64,000 nucleotides of DNA from Solanum dulcamara (GCF_947179165.1 NC_077241.1:34777246-34841245); one strand, 5' to 3'. Positions 12,013-25,282 are shown, counted from the first letter of the stretch. The notes: a model not told the origin generated them from the sequence alone. Program-made: numbers and translations.

Positions 12013-13560
12013 CTAAACCAAAGTAGGGTCACTATCTTGTTTTGTCTTTATATCTGCCACAAGGGGAAATTTGGAACCATTCTGCATAATAACATGCCCA
12101 TCCTTGAAGTCAACCAATCGAATACCTAGACAGGCTAGTCTATGAACATCCCAAACTAGCTCTTTCTTCTCATCCTTAATATGCAAAACATTATTCATGG
12201 ATAATCTACTAAGAGCATCGACAACCCCATTTACCATTCTTGGATGGTATAGCATACACGCATGTGATAATCCTTCAATAATTCAAGTCATCTCATTTAT
12301 TGAATATTCAAATCATTTGGAGTGAACACATATTATAAACTCTTGTAATCAATGAATACATCCAAATGAACACCATACAAATAGTGTCTCCGCAACATCA
12401 AAGCAAATACTACAGCTGCTAACTATAAGTCATGGGTTGGATGATTCTTTTTGTGAACCTTGATTTTTCTAGAAGCATAGGCTATCACTTTACTATTCTG
12501 CATTAGCACACAACCAAGACCAACCCGTGAAGCATCAAAATAGATAAAAAAAACCATTGGAACCTTCTGAAAAAGTCAATACTGATGCGAAAGTCTATTC
12601 TCACACACCTCAGACCATTGGAATTTCACCTTTTTTGAGTTAAAGTTGTCAAGGATGATGCGATACAAGTTAAACCCTTCCACAAACTATCTATAATAAT
12701 CGGCTAAGCCAAGAAACTTCAAATATAGGAAGGGGAAAATGATCTAGCAAATTCTTAATCATTTCGGTCTTCTTAGGATTAGTCATAATACCTTCATCGA
12801 ATACAATATGGTCAAGGAAAGCAACTGACCTCAGCCAAAATTCACACTTGCTAAACTTAGCAAAAAATTAAAGGTCCTTGAGAATTTGTAAGACAATCCT
12901 CAAATGATCTGCATGCTCTTCGTCACTCTGAGAATAGATCAAAAGATCATCAATGAACACAATTACGAACATATCCAAATATTTCTTGAACTTTCTATTC
13001 ATCAAATCTATAAAAGTTGCAGGAGCATTCGTTAGTCCAAAGGACATAACCAAGAATTCAAAGTGACCATACTGGGTTCTAAAAGCCATCTTTGGAATGT
13101 CTCATTCCCTTACTCAAAGTTGATGATGACCATCGAAGATCAATCTTTAAAAAGTATCTTGCTCCTTGAAGTTGATCAGAAAAGTCATCAATCCTTTGAA
13201 TTGGATACTTATTCTTAATTGTGACCTTTTTCAATTGTCAGTATTCAATACACGTACAGAGAGAATCATCCTGCTCTGTTATAAAGAGAATGGAGCACCC
13301 TGTTGAGAGATACTTGAACTAATAAAGACTTTATCCAACATATATTTCAACTGATTCTTTAACTCTTTCAACTTTTTCGGGGCCATTCGATAAGAGGGAT
13401 TAGAGATAGGTTGGCTATTAAGGAGAAGATCGATACTAAAGTCTATTTCCCTTTTGAGAGAGATGACTAGGAGATCATTAGAGAAAACTTTCGGAAGCTC
13501 GTTAACAACTAAAACTGACTCAAGAGTAGAAGCTTCAGAATTGGTATTTCTAACCCAATC
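12013..13560 (-). pseudogene. RNase H and reverse transcriptase of Element 2
   Basis: RNase H and its linker occupy about 12,013-12,560 ([30 protein letters not shown] in a decayed frame). RT lies above it, with [12 protein letters not shown] (catalytic FIDD) and [19 protein letters not shown] intact at 12,868-13,089. Motif A is present as LKIDLR at about 13,150, but the bases just downstream are frameshifted (WSSS in place of the family SGYHQ). This is the most complete RT of the three gypsy copies, but still not translatable. Confidence 0.85.
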
Positions 13561-13639
13561 TCGATGATAGATGCAACCTTTAGAAATTATGTTCCGAACT
13601 TTAAGGCATGAGATGAATTGACCCTAATAAACAAAATTA

Positions 13640-14015
13640 CTACCCTATCATTCTAAGACTAGCTCATTTGGAAATTGAAACTTAACCACATGGGCTCTAC
13701 AACATATAGAGACACAATATGCATGAAGCCAATTCATTCCAAGAATAACATCAAAATCTATCATATTAAATTCTACAAGATCAACTAAGGTGATTTTATG
13801 AAAAATTAGAACTGGACAATATCTATAGACTCTTTTAACCACAACTAAATCACCAACAGGAGTATAAACCAAAAAAGGCTCTAGCAAGATCTCAGGACTA
13901 ACAATGAATCTCATAGAATAGAGAGTAATAAATAATAGAGTAGCACCTGAATCTAATAGTGTATAAACATCAAAGTTGAAGACTTTCAACATACCAGTCA
14001 CAACATCGAGGGAAT
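13640..14015 (-). pseudogene. Retropepsin-like protease of Element 2
   Basis: The 117-codon open stretch contains LKVFNFDVYTLLDSGATLLFIT, with the DSG active-site triad preserved, and the downstream landmarks VILGMNWLH and VKFQFPNELVLE. This is the only one of the three protease copies with an unbroken frame through both the active site and the C-terminal landmark. It lies between the RT and Gag remnants. Confidence 0.85.
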
Positions 14016-14089
14016 ACTCTAACTCCTGACATGTTTGAAAGGTATAAAATCTTTTTTGGCGCTGATCGCCACTTGAAATAGTAGCACAC

Positions 14090-15056
14090 TAATCCGGAAG
14101 ATCAGTAGCTTGAGTCTGAGCCTGGGGTCTAGCCTAACTCCTACACTATTTTTCATGATGACCCCATTTTCCACATATGTAGAATATATCCAATCTCACT
14201 AAGCACTCTCCCCCGTGGGTTTTCCCATACTTTTTGCATGAATGGAAAACTTGACCACTCGGAACTTCTCCCTATGCCTTAGGATTAGGCACCTTATCCT
14301 TATCAAATTTGGGAGCAGGAGTGTTATATGAATCTTGGCTTGAATACCTTTGATGAAACTGAGGATGGCCACCTTTTCCGGGCTTACCATGAGAAACATT
14401 TCCACCATTGGCTCGAGCCACTTAGACTCCCTCTTAGACCTCTCCTTTAGCTATTCCTCCTCAATTTACTCAGCATATATCATAAGCCTTAAAATATCCA
14501 TTTCCTTGATAAGCATGGCGGTTCTACACTCTTTGACCACCAAATTGGACACGCCCAAAACAAACTTTCTCATACGAGCCCTTGGATCCAAAACCATGAA
14601 AGGAGCATATTTGGAAAATTTAGTGAACTTGAGGGCATACTCTCTCACGCATATGTTACCTTCGTGTAAATTGATGAACTCTTGCACCTTAGCTTTTTTC
14701 AACTCCAAAAAAAAGAATCGGTCAATAAAAGCATCCTTAAACTACTCCCACTCAACGGGACCATCATCTCTACCTCTCTAACTCTTCTATTGACCATACC
14801 ATACTTGAGTGACCACTTTGAGTTGATATGCCGCTAGGTCCACTTTTTCCACCAGGATAACACCCGTGATATCAACGATCTTACTAATACCCTCCATGAA
14901 CTCTTATGGATCTGCATCTACCTTAGAACCATGAAACTCAAGAGGGTTCACACAGGTGAAATAACGAACTCAGCTAGCCGTCGTACCCACATTTGGGTTT
15001 ATGGGAGCTACCACCTCTTGGTTCACTTGAGCCTCCATGGATTGAGTATATGACCC
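14090..15056 (-). pseudogene. Gag of Element 2
   Basis: Reading leftward: the start region (MEAQVNQEVVAP at about 15,036) is in frame up to a stop near 14,973. The capsid landmark ELKKAKVQEFINLHEGNICVREYALKFTKFSKYAPF starts at 14,708, and the region VKECRTAMLIKEMDI follows. The zinc-knuckle segment at 14,130-14,190 is decayed. Element 3 starts about 35 bp upstream of the Gag start. Confidence 0.82.
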
Positions 15057-15089
15057 AAGCCTAGGGCCTAGATGTGACATGGCAAATGA

Positions 15090-17362
15090 GAAACCCGAAA
15101 GTACCTCAAACAAGCCTCTTAGCATTCTTTTAGCCTTTCATAGGTAATGACAATAAATAAACAAGAAGAAATCATAATAGTAAATCTTCAATTTACATAT
15201 GTTCAATAATACCTAACTTTTAGATTTAACGGGGCTAAGACAAGTCCCTAGCTCACCCTCAATCATAATAGAAAGAAATGTCATAGTAAGTGTCTAAAGA
15301 TCTCAACATATCATAAGCTAGAAAGAAAAAAGAGTATTGTTCCCGGAATATGGGAACTCACCAAAAGTAGTCTTCAAATGAAATCTCAACTAGCCACGTG
15401 AAGAAGAAATAGGAGGAGCAAAATTCCCTACATGGTGATATCATGTAGGCAAAAGAGTATGTGTTAGTACTTTGAATATACTAATTATGTAAGCATGCAG
15501 GAACATTGAGGAAATATTAAAACATTTATGTAATATGAAACATAATCCAATGCATGCATAATCAATCATATAGATATCCTTTAAACATTCATTTTGTGGG
15601 AAAATGACCATAACCGATATTTAAAATCATGTGATCTATTACATGAAATCCAACATAACCCCCTATATTGGCTGAAGAGACTACTTGTCGGGTAGAACTC
15701 CATCAGCTTCATTTATTTCTTTAACTTTAACTTTAAGGACTTTCATGGATCCATTAGCCTAAGCCTACAAGGGCTCCTATGTTGGCACATAGTTAATGAG
15801 AATAGGGGTTGCTACTAGGATTTCCTTACCGAATCCCACCTCAATGACCCATTTTGTGCTAAGTCAATCCCACAGAATAATTTAATACTTTAAAATAGTC
15901 ATAGCATATAGCTTGAGAATTCAAAATATCATATTCAGTAGAATAGCTCATTCAAACATTTGGTGATTCAAATATGCAAGAATTATCCTTATAGCATAAA
16001 GAATCCATCATTCATAGAATATCATCATTCTATTATTCTATAAGATTCTTTTTTTGTCATAGACATTGCTTTCATAAACATTCATTTGGAGTCAAACCTT
16101 TTAAGTCAAACTTTGTTTAAAACATAGTAAAACCAAGTGGGTTCAAATCACTTCAACTTGCAAACATGTATGTAAATAAATATGAATAAATACTTTGAAA
16201 TCCATTAATTAAAAATCATGATTTAAACAACCCACCATGAATTTCAAGAACCTATAAAGGGATAAATAGATAAATTACTTCCAAACCATCAATTCATACA
16301 TATGAAATCATGTTGCATCAAAATAGACCAATAATCATTAGTTTAACCATGATTCATGTTGTTAAGTAAAACTAAAAATTTTACTTGAAATCAAGAGATT
16401 TAATTGAAAGAGTTTTTGGACTACATGGGTGGAAGAACCCATGGATAAACACCCACATAACTTAGAGTAAAGTTTAAAGAAAATAAACTTAATTTATCAT
16501 ATAATCAAAATACTTTAGGCATGAGAGTAGAAGGAAAACTTTCATTGAAGTCTTACATACCTGGAATCCAAAACGTTACTCAGAATTGAAGAACTTAATA
16601 AACACTCTTGAATCCTAGCATTTTCTCCTCGCCGGAGCATTTTGTGTACTACTCAGAGTATATAAATCACCAGAATAGTATTTATACACTACTAAGAACT
16701 AAAACTATATTTTGAGAATGAGTAAGGAGTGTATAGAGAGAAGAGTTGCTTGAGAAAGTTTGATGAATAAAATGATGAAATAAGGTGGGTATTTATAGGT
16801 GTGAAAGAGGGATCTACTAATAATTAAAATAATTATAAAAAAATCTAAAAATTTAATGAAAGATTGTTATGGCATGGGTGATGCCAAATGGAGGACTATT
16901 GATGTCATGGGTGATGTCAAATGGATCTAGATCTTTCCATGGTTGGTGAGATGAACCTTTTTTTAACGGAATACCCTTTTTCGAAGCTGCGTTTGAAAAA
17001 GATAACTTCCTCATTAGGACTTGTTGTCTTAATATGAATTGTTACTCTAGAAATCTACTTTTATGTCATTCAAGAATCAACAAATTTAGAGATACTATAG
17101 TGAGATATGACTTTTCTTCTATAAATACTTCATTTCATCACAAAACCATGTCTTGCAATAATTAATTTATTTGACCTACTTAACCTCCGAAACTTAAAAT
17201 ATGGTCTTCACAAACATTGTAGGTAATGATGTTAGGGTTATTCAAAAATTTGAATCACCTAATTTAAAATATCTTATTAAATGTTATTCCCAAAATATAG
17301 AAGCAATATCATTTTCATTGAGATTTGGAATATCATATACAATGCTTTTAGGGGGTGTTACA
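15090..17362 (-). repeat. 3' LTR of Element 3
   Basis: Matches 28,512-30,594 over its length. In minus orientation it begins TGTAACACCCCC at 17,362, next to the polypurine tract, and runs to about 15,090. The left end (GAAACCCGAAAG) differs slightly from the other copy (TGAACCCGAAAG). It has a segment around 15,770-15,850 that is absent from the 5' LTR. Non-coding. Confidence 0.85.
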
Positions 17363-17570
17363 TTATCTCACCCATGGGAACATTCATTCTCGAATGAGGA
17401 AAGACTTAGATTGAGTTGAGTAGAGTGTAAACCAACAACCCATCATTAATGCAATAGTGCAATTAAATACATCATTTGAAATATATTTCATAATTTTGCA
17501 AGCATATGACAAGAAAAGTTGAAATGCAATGATTTCAAGTAATTAAGCAAGGACAACTTAATACCTTAAG
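17363..17570 (-). other. Element 3 polypurine tract and 3' untranslated stretch
   Basis: The revcomp of 17,363-17,378 reads CCATGGGTGAGATAA before the LTR start. It is a purine tract interrupted by pyrimidines, so it is decayed. The rest up to the integrase tail is AT-rich spacer without a gene. Confidence 0.6.
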
Positions 17571-18127
17571 TTTGGGTAGAGGGAAAAAGATGAGGGTATC
17601 ACTTAATCATATCCGCTTCTGCTTCCCATGTAGCACTTTTGATTTATTGATTCCTCCAAAGAACTTTAACAGATGCAACTTCTTTGTTCCTCAATCTCTT
17701 AACTTGCTAGTCCAAAATTTCAGTCGAAACTTCTTCATAGATCAAGTTTTCTTCAACATTCACTACTCTTAAAGGAATAATGGAACTAGGATCACCCACA
17801 CATTTTCGCAACAGAGATACATGGAACACCGGATGAACCATGGCCATTTCTAATGGCAACTCCAACTCATATTCAACCTTGTCAACACATCTCATGATTC
17901 TATAAGGCCCGACATACCAAGGGCTCAATTTCCCTTTCTTACCAAACCAAACCACACCCTTCATGGGTGAAACCTTCAAAAACACCCAATCGATCACATT
18001 AAACTCAAGATCCCTTCTTCTAGTGTCAGAATAGAACTTTTGATGAATTTGATCCATCTTCAACCTTTATCTAATAATCTTCACCTTCTCTAAAGCATCA
18101 AGTACCAAATTGGGGCCCAACAAGGTC
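17571..18127 (-). pseudogene. Integrase C-terminal domain of Element 3 (3' part of the split gene)
   Basis: Contains DLEFNVIDWVFLKVSPMKG, KLSPWYVGPYRIM and HPVFHVSLLRKCVGDPSS, the conserved gypsy integrase C-terminal region, and then the EILD-QVKRLRNKEVASVKVL tail with one stop in it. It ends at 18,127 exactly where the family L LTR insertion begins. The missing upstream half resumes at 24,506 in the same orientation. Confidence 0.88.
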
Positions 18128-18132
18128 ATCTC
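18128..18132. repeat. Target-site duplication ATCTC (left copy)
   Basis: ATCTC directly precedes the insert end TTTCACGACC. The same five bases follow the other insert end at 24,501-24,505. Five-base duplications are typical of LTR-element integration. Confidence 0.8.
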
Positions 18133-18580
18133 TTTCACGACCAACCTCCGTCGGCTGTGACTAGTGCCCGAGTTGGGCACCCACTTAGCGTGTTAGCAGA
18201 ATAAACAAAAGTAGAAATCAAAAAGGGGTCACTAGAGAGCGCATGAGAACAGATATAGCACAAAAGGGACGTTAAGGCCATCACGGAAAATAAATCCCAA
18301 AACATATATACATAACCCACATCCCAAGTCTACATACCTCTACAAAATGATAGCCTAGTCATATGATGGGAAAGGGCCTCGTCGTACCCTTAACCAATAT
18401 GTATAAATGTACAACGGAAAAGTTAGTACCAAAATAGCTCCAGACAAAAGAGCACTACCAACAAATAGGGTAAATATCCTAAGAGAACGGATTAGCAAAC
18501 CGAGCATCTGTACCTGCAGGCATGTAACGTAGCCCCCGAAGAAAAGGGGTCAGTATGGATAATGTACCGAGTATGTAAAG

Positions 18581-21500
18581 TGTTACACCCCACACTCTTG
18601 AGCTCAGATTGTCTTTTAAGCTTCTTAAAAGTTATGAAGTGAGTCGTATAATCTACTACACTATCACACAACTTTAAGAAAAGAAGAATGCGATACCCCG
18701 TGAGAGGGAAGGTTGGGAATAGGGCTAGGAGAGTCCAGAATGAGTTAGAGGCCAAGTAATGAGTCATAGGACTTGATTTACCTATGTAAGCTACTAATTT
18801 AGAAGTATTTCGGACCTAAGACACTTTAGTACATACCAAGCTTACGTAGAAAGGATTACATGAGCTCTTAAAATGAGACAAGATTATGAATCCATGAAGA
18901 GAGGGAAGGACGACACGTGGCAGCAAGAGAAGGTGACACATGGAAGCCTAAGAAAGTGAAACGTGGCTGTAGGTGACCCACCTACTTAGGGTCAAGTAGG
19001 TGACCCACTTGCTTAGGGGGTGGACCCCACTGCCATATGGCAGCCCCTAAGTGGTTGTATGGTTACATTGGTCCAATAAAGGTTGGACACATGTCACCCT
19101 ATGGGGATGACATGTGTCACCTACAAAGACACCCTATATATTTATTTTAAGTGACTAATAACTTGTCCTTCATCCAAAACTTCAGCAAATAAAAGAGAAA
19201 AAACTCTAGAGGAAAAGAAAGAGGCAGCCACGGCTTGGAAGAGTCTAAGGTAAGTTCCAATTTTTCTCCGCGAATTAATAGTCTAAGGTATTCCTTAATT
19301 ATGTGGATATTTATATATGTATCTTACGATGCCTACGTAACCATGTCTTCATCCCTACACTTGGAAAAGATAGGAGAAAGTTGAAGGAAAACCTAGAAAG
19401 CCAAAGAAAGAGGGCTACGGGTTTGGGGCTGCCAAGGTAAGCCTCTGAGTTTCATTCCATTAATTAATTATTTAAGGTGTCCCACGGTTATGTAATGGTT
19501 TTTGATACATAAAATTCCATTTCGGGGCAGCAAGGAAGTGATACAAATAGTTCGCGCAATTTCAGCACGTTTGGAGAAGTTCCGAGTCGCAATTTGGCAG
19601 TTTTGGCCAATTTTGGGTAAGGTAAGGTTTTTTCTTTTAATTTGGACTATATTTTTTTGTTATGGAGTATGTTATACGCCCTATAGGTGGCTGGAAATGT
19701 GAAAATATCATAGATATGCTTGACGTTGAAGATAATCTAAATTGGAGTCGTTATAGTTGAATTATCGTCGAAGTAAAGTGTTGTGCTTGTGGTGTGCTGC
19801 TGCAGGCGTGTGGTGGTGTGTTGAAAGGCTTTAATATGGTATAAATAGGGTGTGGGTGCTTTTGTTTGCAGCCACGCAATCCCTCATGTCGTATAATTAA
19901 AGGTTTTACAAAATAGAGATTAGAAACCCTAATTTGGTATCGTAATTTTCAGCAAATTGGTTGGAGTTGGTATTGTGTAATGTTCCCATGTTTTGTGTGT
20001 ATATGAGATGCAGGTTATTGTTTTTGGTTAGATTTAGTACTTAGGGATGTAATTGGAAATTCGGATAGGGTATGTTATAGGGGAGGTGCTGCCCAATTTC
20101 CAGTAATGCTTTAACTAATTAAAGAACTAGTCCAGGAGACGAATAAGGAAATAGATTGCATGAATACTAAGGTGCAACTTAAGATGCTGGAAAGTCAAGA
20201 GTGTTTGATATTCATATTACTTCCGTGTTGAATAGGTTCAAAGGACGATGAGGCGAATGTGATAAAGAGTCACTCGTACGAGATATGTGAAGCTTTCTCT
20301 TGGCATGTTTTTGGCATAGGTATATAAAGCTATCTTTATTTTCTTTTGGAATGTCTTAGCCTTAAGTGAATTGTATGTGAAATTAGGGGGTAATTCCATT
20401 CCTATAAATCCAAGTATGCCTCATAATCCCTGTCCATTGCTTGGTATTGGAACCCCTGCAAAAATTGAGTATCGCCTGTCAAGGCTTCTACGTGTTAAAA
20501 GGTAGTGTGTGGAAAGCTATCTCTCCTTTATATTGATATGTACTTGGCATGAAAATGAGATTATGATGCCATGGTTGTTTACCGAGCCCCAGGATGGGCC
20601 AGGTACAAAATATATACATGATGACCACATGAAGGTAAGTACAAACTAAATAGAGCTTATTCTCTTTCTTTTTTTGCATGTCCTAGTTGTAAGTTAAATA
20701 TGATATGAGCTCCATGGTAATTCCATTCTTAAGCATCTCTTATTTACTTTTGAATATTGAACTCCTATAGTAGTTGAGCTATTTCCCTTGAAACTTCTAT
20801 ATGTTAAAGAGGTACCAAATGTACAGGCTCCAAGTCTTGAAGACTATATGATAACAAGTATTTCTGATTCCATAAACGATTTGGCCCTATGTTAATATGT
20901 GTCTAGGGTCCCCGAGATTGCAATTGATATAGCCCATAATGGCATTTAGAGGACACTCGAGATGACTACACCACTACTCGGGTCCTCGGGCAAAAGCTTA
21001 ACTTTCTTATATGGTCGAGTCTCTGATAATGATTTAAATTGCATATGGTTACTCACTACTCTACTCGTGCATACTGTAACCCCTCTATCACAAAGTCCTA
21101 GGCCGGGTACATTATCATACACAGTTTAATGCATTATCCACCAAGTCCCTCACTAAATGGTTGAGTACGCTATACGAGGATATGATAATGCAATAACATA
21201 AACAACTCACCGAGTCCCTCACTAGAGGGCCGGGTACGTATGTATATGTATATGATGATGTATTGTAATAAGGTGGCGATGGCGCCGGGTCTATGATGGT
21301 CCTATAGATATAATTCACCAGATCCCTGACAGGGTCGGCTATATTGTATGATTTGAGTATGCATGCTTTTATGATTCACAGGATACAGGTACAGGTTTCG
21401 GATTTGATATTTTATCCCCTGCTTCTCTATTTCAGATATATTTCCAGTTGTATTATGTTATGGTTCTTTTCTTGGGGGGCTACATTTCATGCCTACAGGT

Positions 21501-22005
21501 ACATATACAGGTTTTGGAAGTCCGTCAGCTTAGGATTCCATTCAGCTCAGCTGGAAGAGGCCCCATTGTATTGGAGCCAATTTTTTTGCACTGGCTGCTG
21601 ATGTATATCATTATTTTGTTATTCAGGGGTACGGCAGGGGCCCTTTCCCATCATATGTTGTCGTTAATATTTTTCGAGGTCTGTAGATATGTATATGTGG
21701 GTTGTGTATGTTAGTCAGTTCAGATGGGTCTGTATAATGTATTGTATATGTTATTATGTTATGGCATCCTTTTCGGCTTGCGTGGCCTTTCATGTTATGA
21801 TACAAATGAAAGAGGCTACAGATATATGAAATGTTATAACCCATGGGGGTTTTCATATACGTATCATATTGTTTGTAGTCCGGTTTGACTATACTTGATT
21901 TATATGTATTACGTGTCTACAATTCGACTTGACCACAGTTGATAAATATGTATACAGGGGTCCAGGTCGGACCCCAGTCGCTACATACGGAGTTGGGTTG
22001 TGACA
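18581..22005 (+). mobile_element. Inner solo LTR of family L, inverted inside the outer one (3,425 bp)
   Basis: Begins TGTTACACCCCACACTC and ends GGAGTTGGGTTGTGACA. The flanks TAAAG (18,576-18,580) and TAATG (22,006-22,010) match in four of five bases, consistent with an aged target duplication. It is the longest copy of the family here. It carries CACGTG/ACATGT-type motifs near 18,910-19,120, a duplicated stretch ending GGTAAG (19,250 and 19,437), and hairpin-forming tandem units at 21,090-21,330. No coding potential seen. Confidence 0.82.
21090..21335 (+). repeat. Degenerate tandem hairpin units in family L LTR
   Basis: Units based on CACCGAGTCCCTCACTAGAG recur near 21,138, 21,211 and 21,312, and a half unit (AAGTCCTAGGCCGGGTAC) lies near 21,094. 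Each includes a short self-complementary core (CCCTCACTAGAGGG in the best unit). Inverted equivalents occur in the other copies near 205, 280 and 22,130. Confidence 0.65.
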
Positions 22006-24500
22006 TAATGCATGGACTGTAATAGATAAAGCCATTACCAGAATAGAAGGTGCAAAAATGAGCAAAATATCCAGAATATCAAAATGCTTTTCATAACCAC
22101 AGATAATGTATACAGAAAAACATATGCCATATTCGGCCCCATTATGGGACTTGGTGAAAAAATCATGGTCGTCGCCCCGTTACTAGCGCCACAGCACATC
22201 ATAACTCCAGAGTAGGGAATATCTCCGTATAAAATCATATCATATCAGATGATCATATCAGATCATATCATATTATATGTGTACATGGCACATCATAACT
22301 CCATAAATCAAACCTATGTACATGGCGTACCTGCCCCCTCATGTCGGGGCACAGTGAACGATGTAGAGAAGTATGCACGATAACAAAACTTGACCCGGTC
22401 TAGGTGAAGAAAGCATTGAGGCATCCACGAATGGAGTAGTAAGAAACTAAATGCACTTTAAATCATTTTTGAGACTCGATGGAGTTAACAAAATGAGCTA
22501 TTATTCAAAAATCAAGAAACAATTTGTATTAAGTACCTTTTGAATATCACTATGAGTTATATCCAAATAGAACTTTTGGAATCATATACACAGATCTAGG
22601 CACGATAAAATATCCTTTGGAAAATCAAGAAGTTGTCCATCCTAGCGGCTCTACGAATAGGAACTTCCTTGGAATCATATAAAAGTCATATACTTGTTTC
22701 ATAAAAACCATGCCAAAAAGGAAGATTAGCTTTATATACTTATGTCAAAATATGCCAAGAGAAAGAATGGTTAGCTTTACATACTTATGCCAAATATATG
22801 CCAAAAGAAGGAACGGTTAGCTTTATATACTTATGCCAAAGACATGCCAAAAGAAGGAATGGTTAGCTTTACATACCTCTTACGGATTACTCCTAATATG
22901 TTCGCCTCGTCGTCTCTTATACCTATTTAACATGAAAGTAATACTATGGTTAATGAACTTTCACTTTCCAATTCCAACTCTACAACCAAGTCTCCATAGA
23001 GTTCATTTCCTTATCCATTTCCCTCGACTAGTTCATTACTAGTTCCTAAGTTACCAAAAATCGGGCAGCATCTCTCCTATAACTTCAACATCTCTGAGAT
23101 TTCAACTCGGCCACCATGTTAACAACCATACCAACAACAACAACCATCAGTATATATACAATTAAATCACTTCAACATTACTCAATACAACTCCAAACCA
23201 CTAGCTCAAAACTACGATATCAAAATAGAGTCTTTAACCTTTATTTCGTAAAACTTTTAACCATACCAAAAGGGGGGGTCGTGTGGATGAAACCAGAAGC
23301 ACACACACCCTTTTTAGAACACTTTCCATCCCTGCAACACACCACCAAACCAGATGGAAATACATCACCACAATCACAACACACTACTAGACTTCGATTT
23401 AGCTATAACGACTTCAATTTAGTTTGTTTCTAAAAGCGTACTTATGAAATTTTTCCACTTATAACCTCATTAAAGACATGTAATATACCTCATAACATCA
23501 TCATAAACTCATTTCGAAAGGGAAAACTTTACCTTACCCAAAACTCGCCAAAACTTGCCGGAACTCGCCTCGGAATTTCCTTTAGCGCAATTGAAACTTC
23601 GGGGCTGTTTGTTAATGTTTTGTGGCTTCTCCAAAACATAAATTTACATTATAAATACCTTCATAACATAATGGTATATCCTAGATAATTAATTCATGGA
23701 ACAAAATCGGAGAACTTACCTTTTTCCTCTCCAAATCCATGGCCTTCTCTCTCTACCTCTCTAGTTTCTTCTCTTCCTTTCTCTCTTATTCTTTAGTTTT
23801 ATAGAAATGTATGGAACTTTTACAAGTCTTAATACAAATATATATGTAGGCCACCTAAGGGGGTGACACATGTCAACCCCTAAGAGGTAACACATATCAA
23901 TAAGTGGTGACACGTGTCAAGCCCTCATTGGGCCAACACACCCCTTCCTCTAATCACAGGCTACCACGTGGAATGTGGGGTACACCACCCTTGCTCCAAC
24001 TGCTTCCACATGGAACTCTCTCATGCTGACATGTGGCAATCTCTTATGCTACTATGTGGCACTCTCTTTTCCCCCTCATGGGTTCGTAATCTTATCTTAC
24101 TTTACGAACCTATGTAATCCATCCTACGTAAGCTTGGTATGTACTCCAGTAGCTTAAGTATGTAAGATTTCCAAGTTGGTAGCTTATGTAAATAAGTCGT
24201 GCTACGACTCATCATTCTGTCTCCAACTTCTTCTAGATTCTTATAACTCTATTTCCAATCTTCTCTACTATGGGGTATCGCATTCTCCTTTTCTTAGAGT
24301 TGTTTGATAGCATTATAGATTATCCGACTCACATAGAAACTCTTAAGAAGCTTAATAGTTCTTAAGAAGTCTTAAGAAGCTTTAAGAAACTTTAGGAAAC
24401 CTTAAGAAACCTAAGAGGCTTACAATCCTTCCAAGAAATTTAAGAGCCTTTCAAGAGACTTAAGAATGCATTCTAAGGTACAAAAATACGGGGTGTAACA

Positions 24501-24505
24501 ATCTC
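24501..24505. repeat. Target-site duplication ATCTC (right copy)
   Basis: Matches 18,128-18,132 and directly abuts the LTR end ...GTGTAACA. The interrupted integrase frame resumes at this point. Confidence 0.8.
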
Positions 24506-25270
24506 ACCTAGTTCAAACCAACCAACCAGGGATATACATCATCTCCCATAAAAGCCTCAAACGGCTCCATGTCAATACTTGAGTGGTAACTATTATTATA
24601 GGAAAACTCGATGAACGGTATATGATCATCCCAATTTCCTTTAAACTCCAACACACAAGACCTTAACATATCCTCTAGTGTTTGAATCTTTCTTTTGGCT
24701 TGCCCATTCGCTTGAGGATGGAATGCGGGGCTCAATTTAACCTTAGTACCGAGGCCCTTTTGAAACGATCTCCAAAAGTGAGAAGTGAATTGGGTACCAT
24801 GATCCAAAATAATGGATAACTGCACACCATGAAACCTCACCAACTCTCGAATATACAACTTGGCATAGTCTTCGGCACTATAGGAAGTCTTAACCAGTAG
24901 GAAATGAACCGAATAAGTCATTCTATCAATAATTACCCAAATTGAATCATGACGCTTCCGGGTATGAGGTAAACCCACGATAAAATCCATATTCACATCT
25001 TCCTACTTTCAAGTAGGGATTTCAATGTCTTGGGCTAGGCCATCCGGCCTTTGATGTTCGGCCTTCACTTGTTGGCAATTCGGACATTTGGACATGAACC
25101 TTGCTATGTCCTTCTTCATGCCACCCTATCAATAGAACTCTATTTAAGTCTCGGTACTTTTTCATCGAATCGGAATGAATGGAGTATGTAGAATTATGAG
25201 TTTCTATCAAGATCAAACTCCTTAGGCTATCAGCATCTAGAACACATAGCCGATCTTGGTAGTATATCAC
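24506..25270 (-). pseudogene. Integrase N-terminal and DDE core of Element 3 (5' part of the split gene)
   Basis: The DDE core is open over 162 codons (24,508-24,996): NMDFIVGLPHTRKRHDSIWV, VIIDRMTYSVHF, LDHGTQFTSHFW. The third acidic residue is Lys (QAKRKIQTLEDM), as in Element 1. The upstream zinc domain (25,022-25,270) has a frame change near 25,130. The C-terminal half lies at 17,571-18,127 beyond the family L insertion. Confidence 0.88.
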
Positions 25271-25282
25271 CCCATCTCCCCC

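Larger units (their letters stand above)
18133..24500 (-). mobile_element. Outer solo LTR of family L inside Element 3 integrase
   Basis: In minus orientation it begins TGTTACACCCCGTATTTTTG at 24,500 and ends GGTTGGTCGTGAAA at 18,133 (family end GTTGTGACA, with one decayed base). It is flanked by ATCTC on both sides. It is non-coding and split by an inverted copy of the same family at 18,581-22,005. Without that copy it measures about 2.94 kb. I call it a solo LTR because it aligns end to end with the inner copy and has no gag-pol or second LTR. Confidence 0.82.

Noticed and set aside
21344..21714. Two overlapping plus ORFs of 85 and 88 codons in family L LTR
   Set aside because: Not conserved as frames in the other LTR copies and hydrophobic by chance; the region is LTR.
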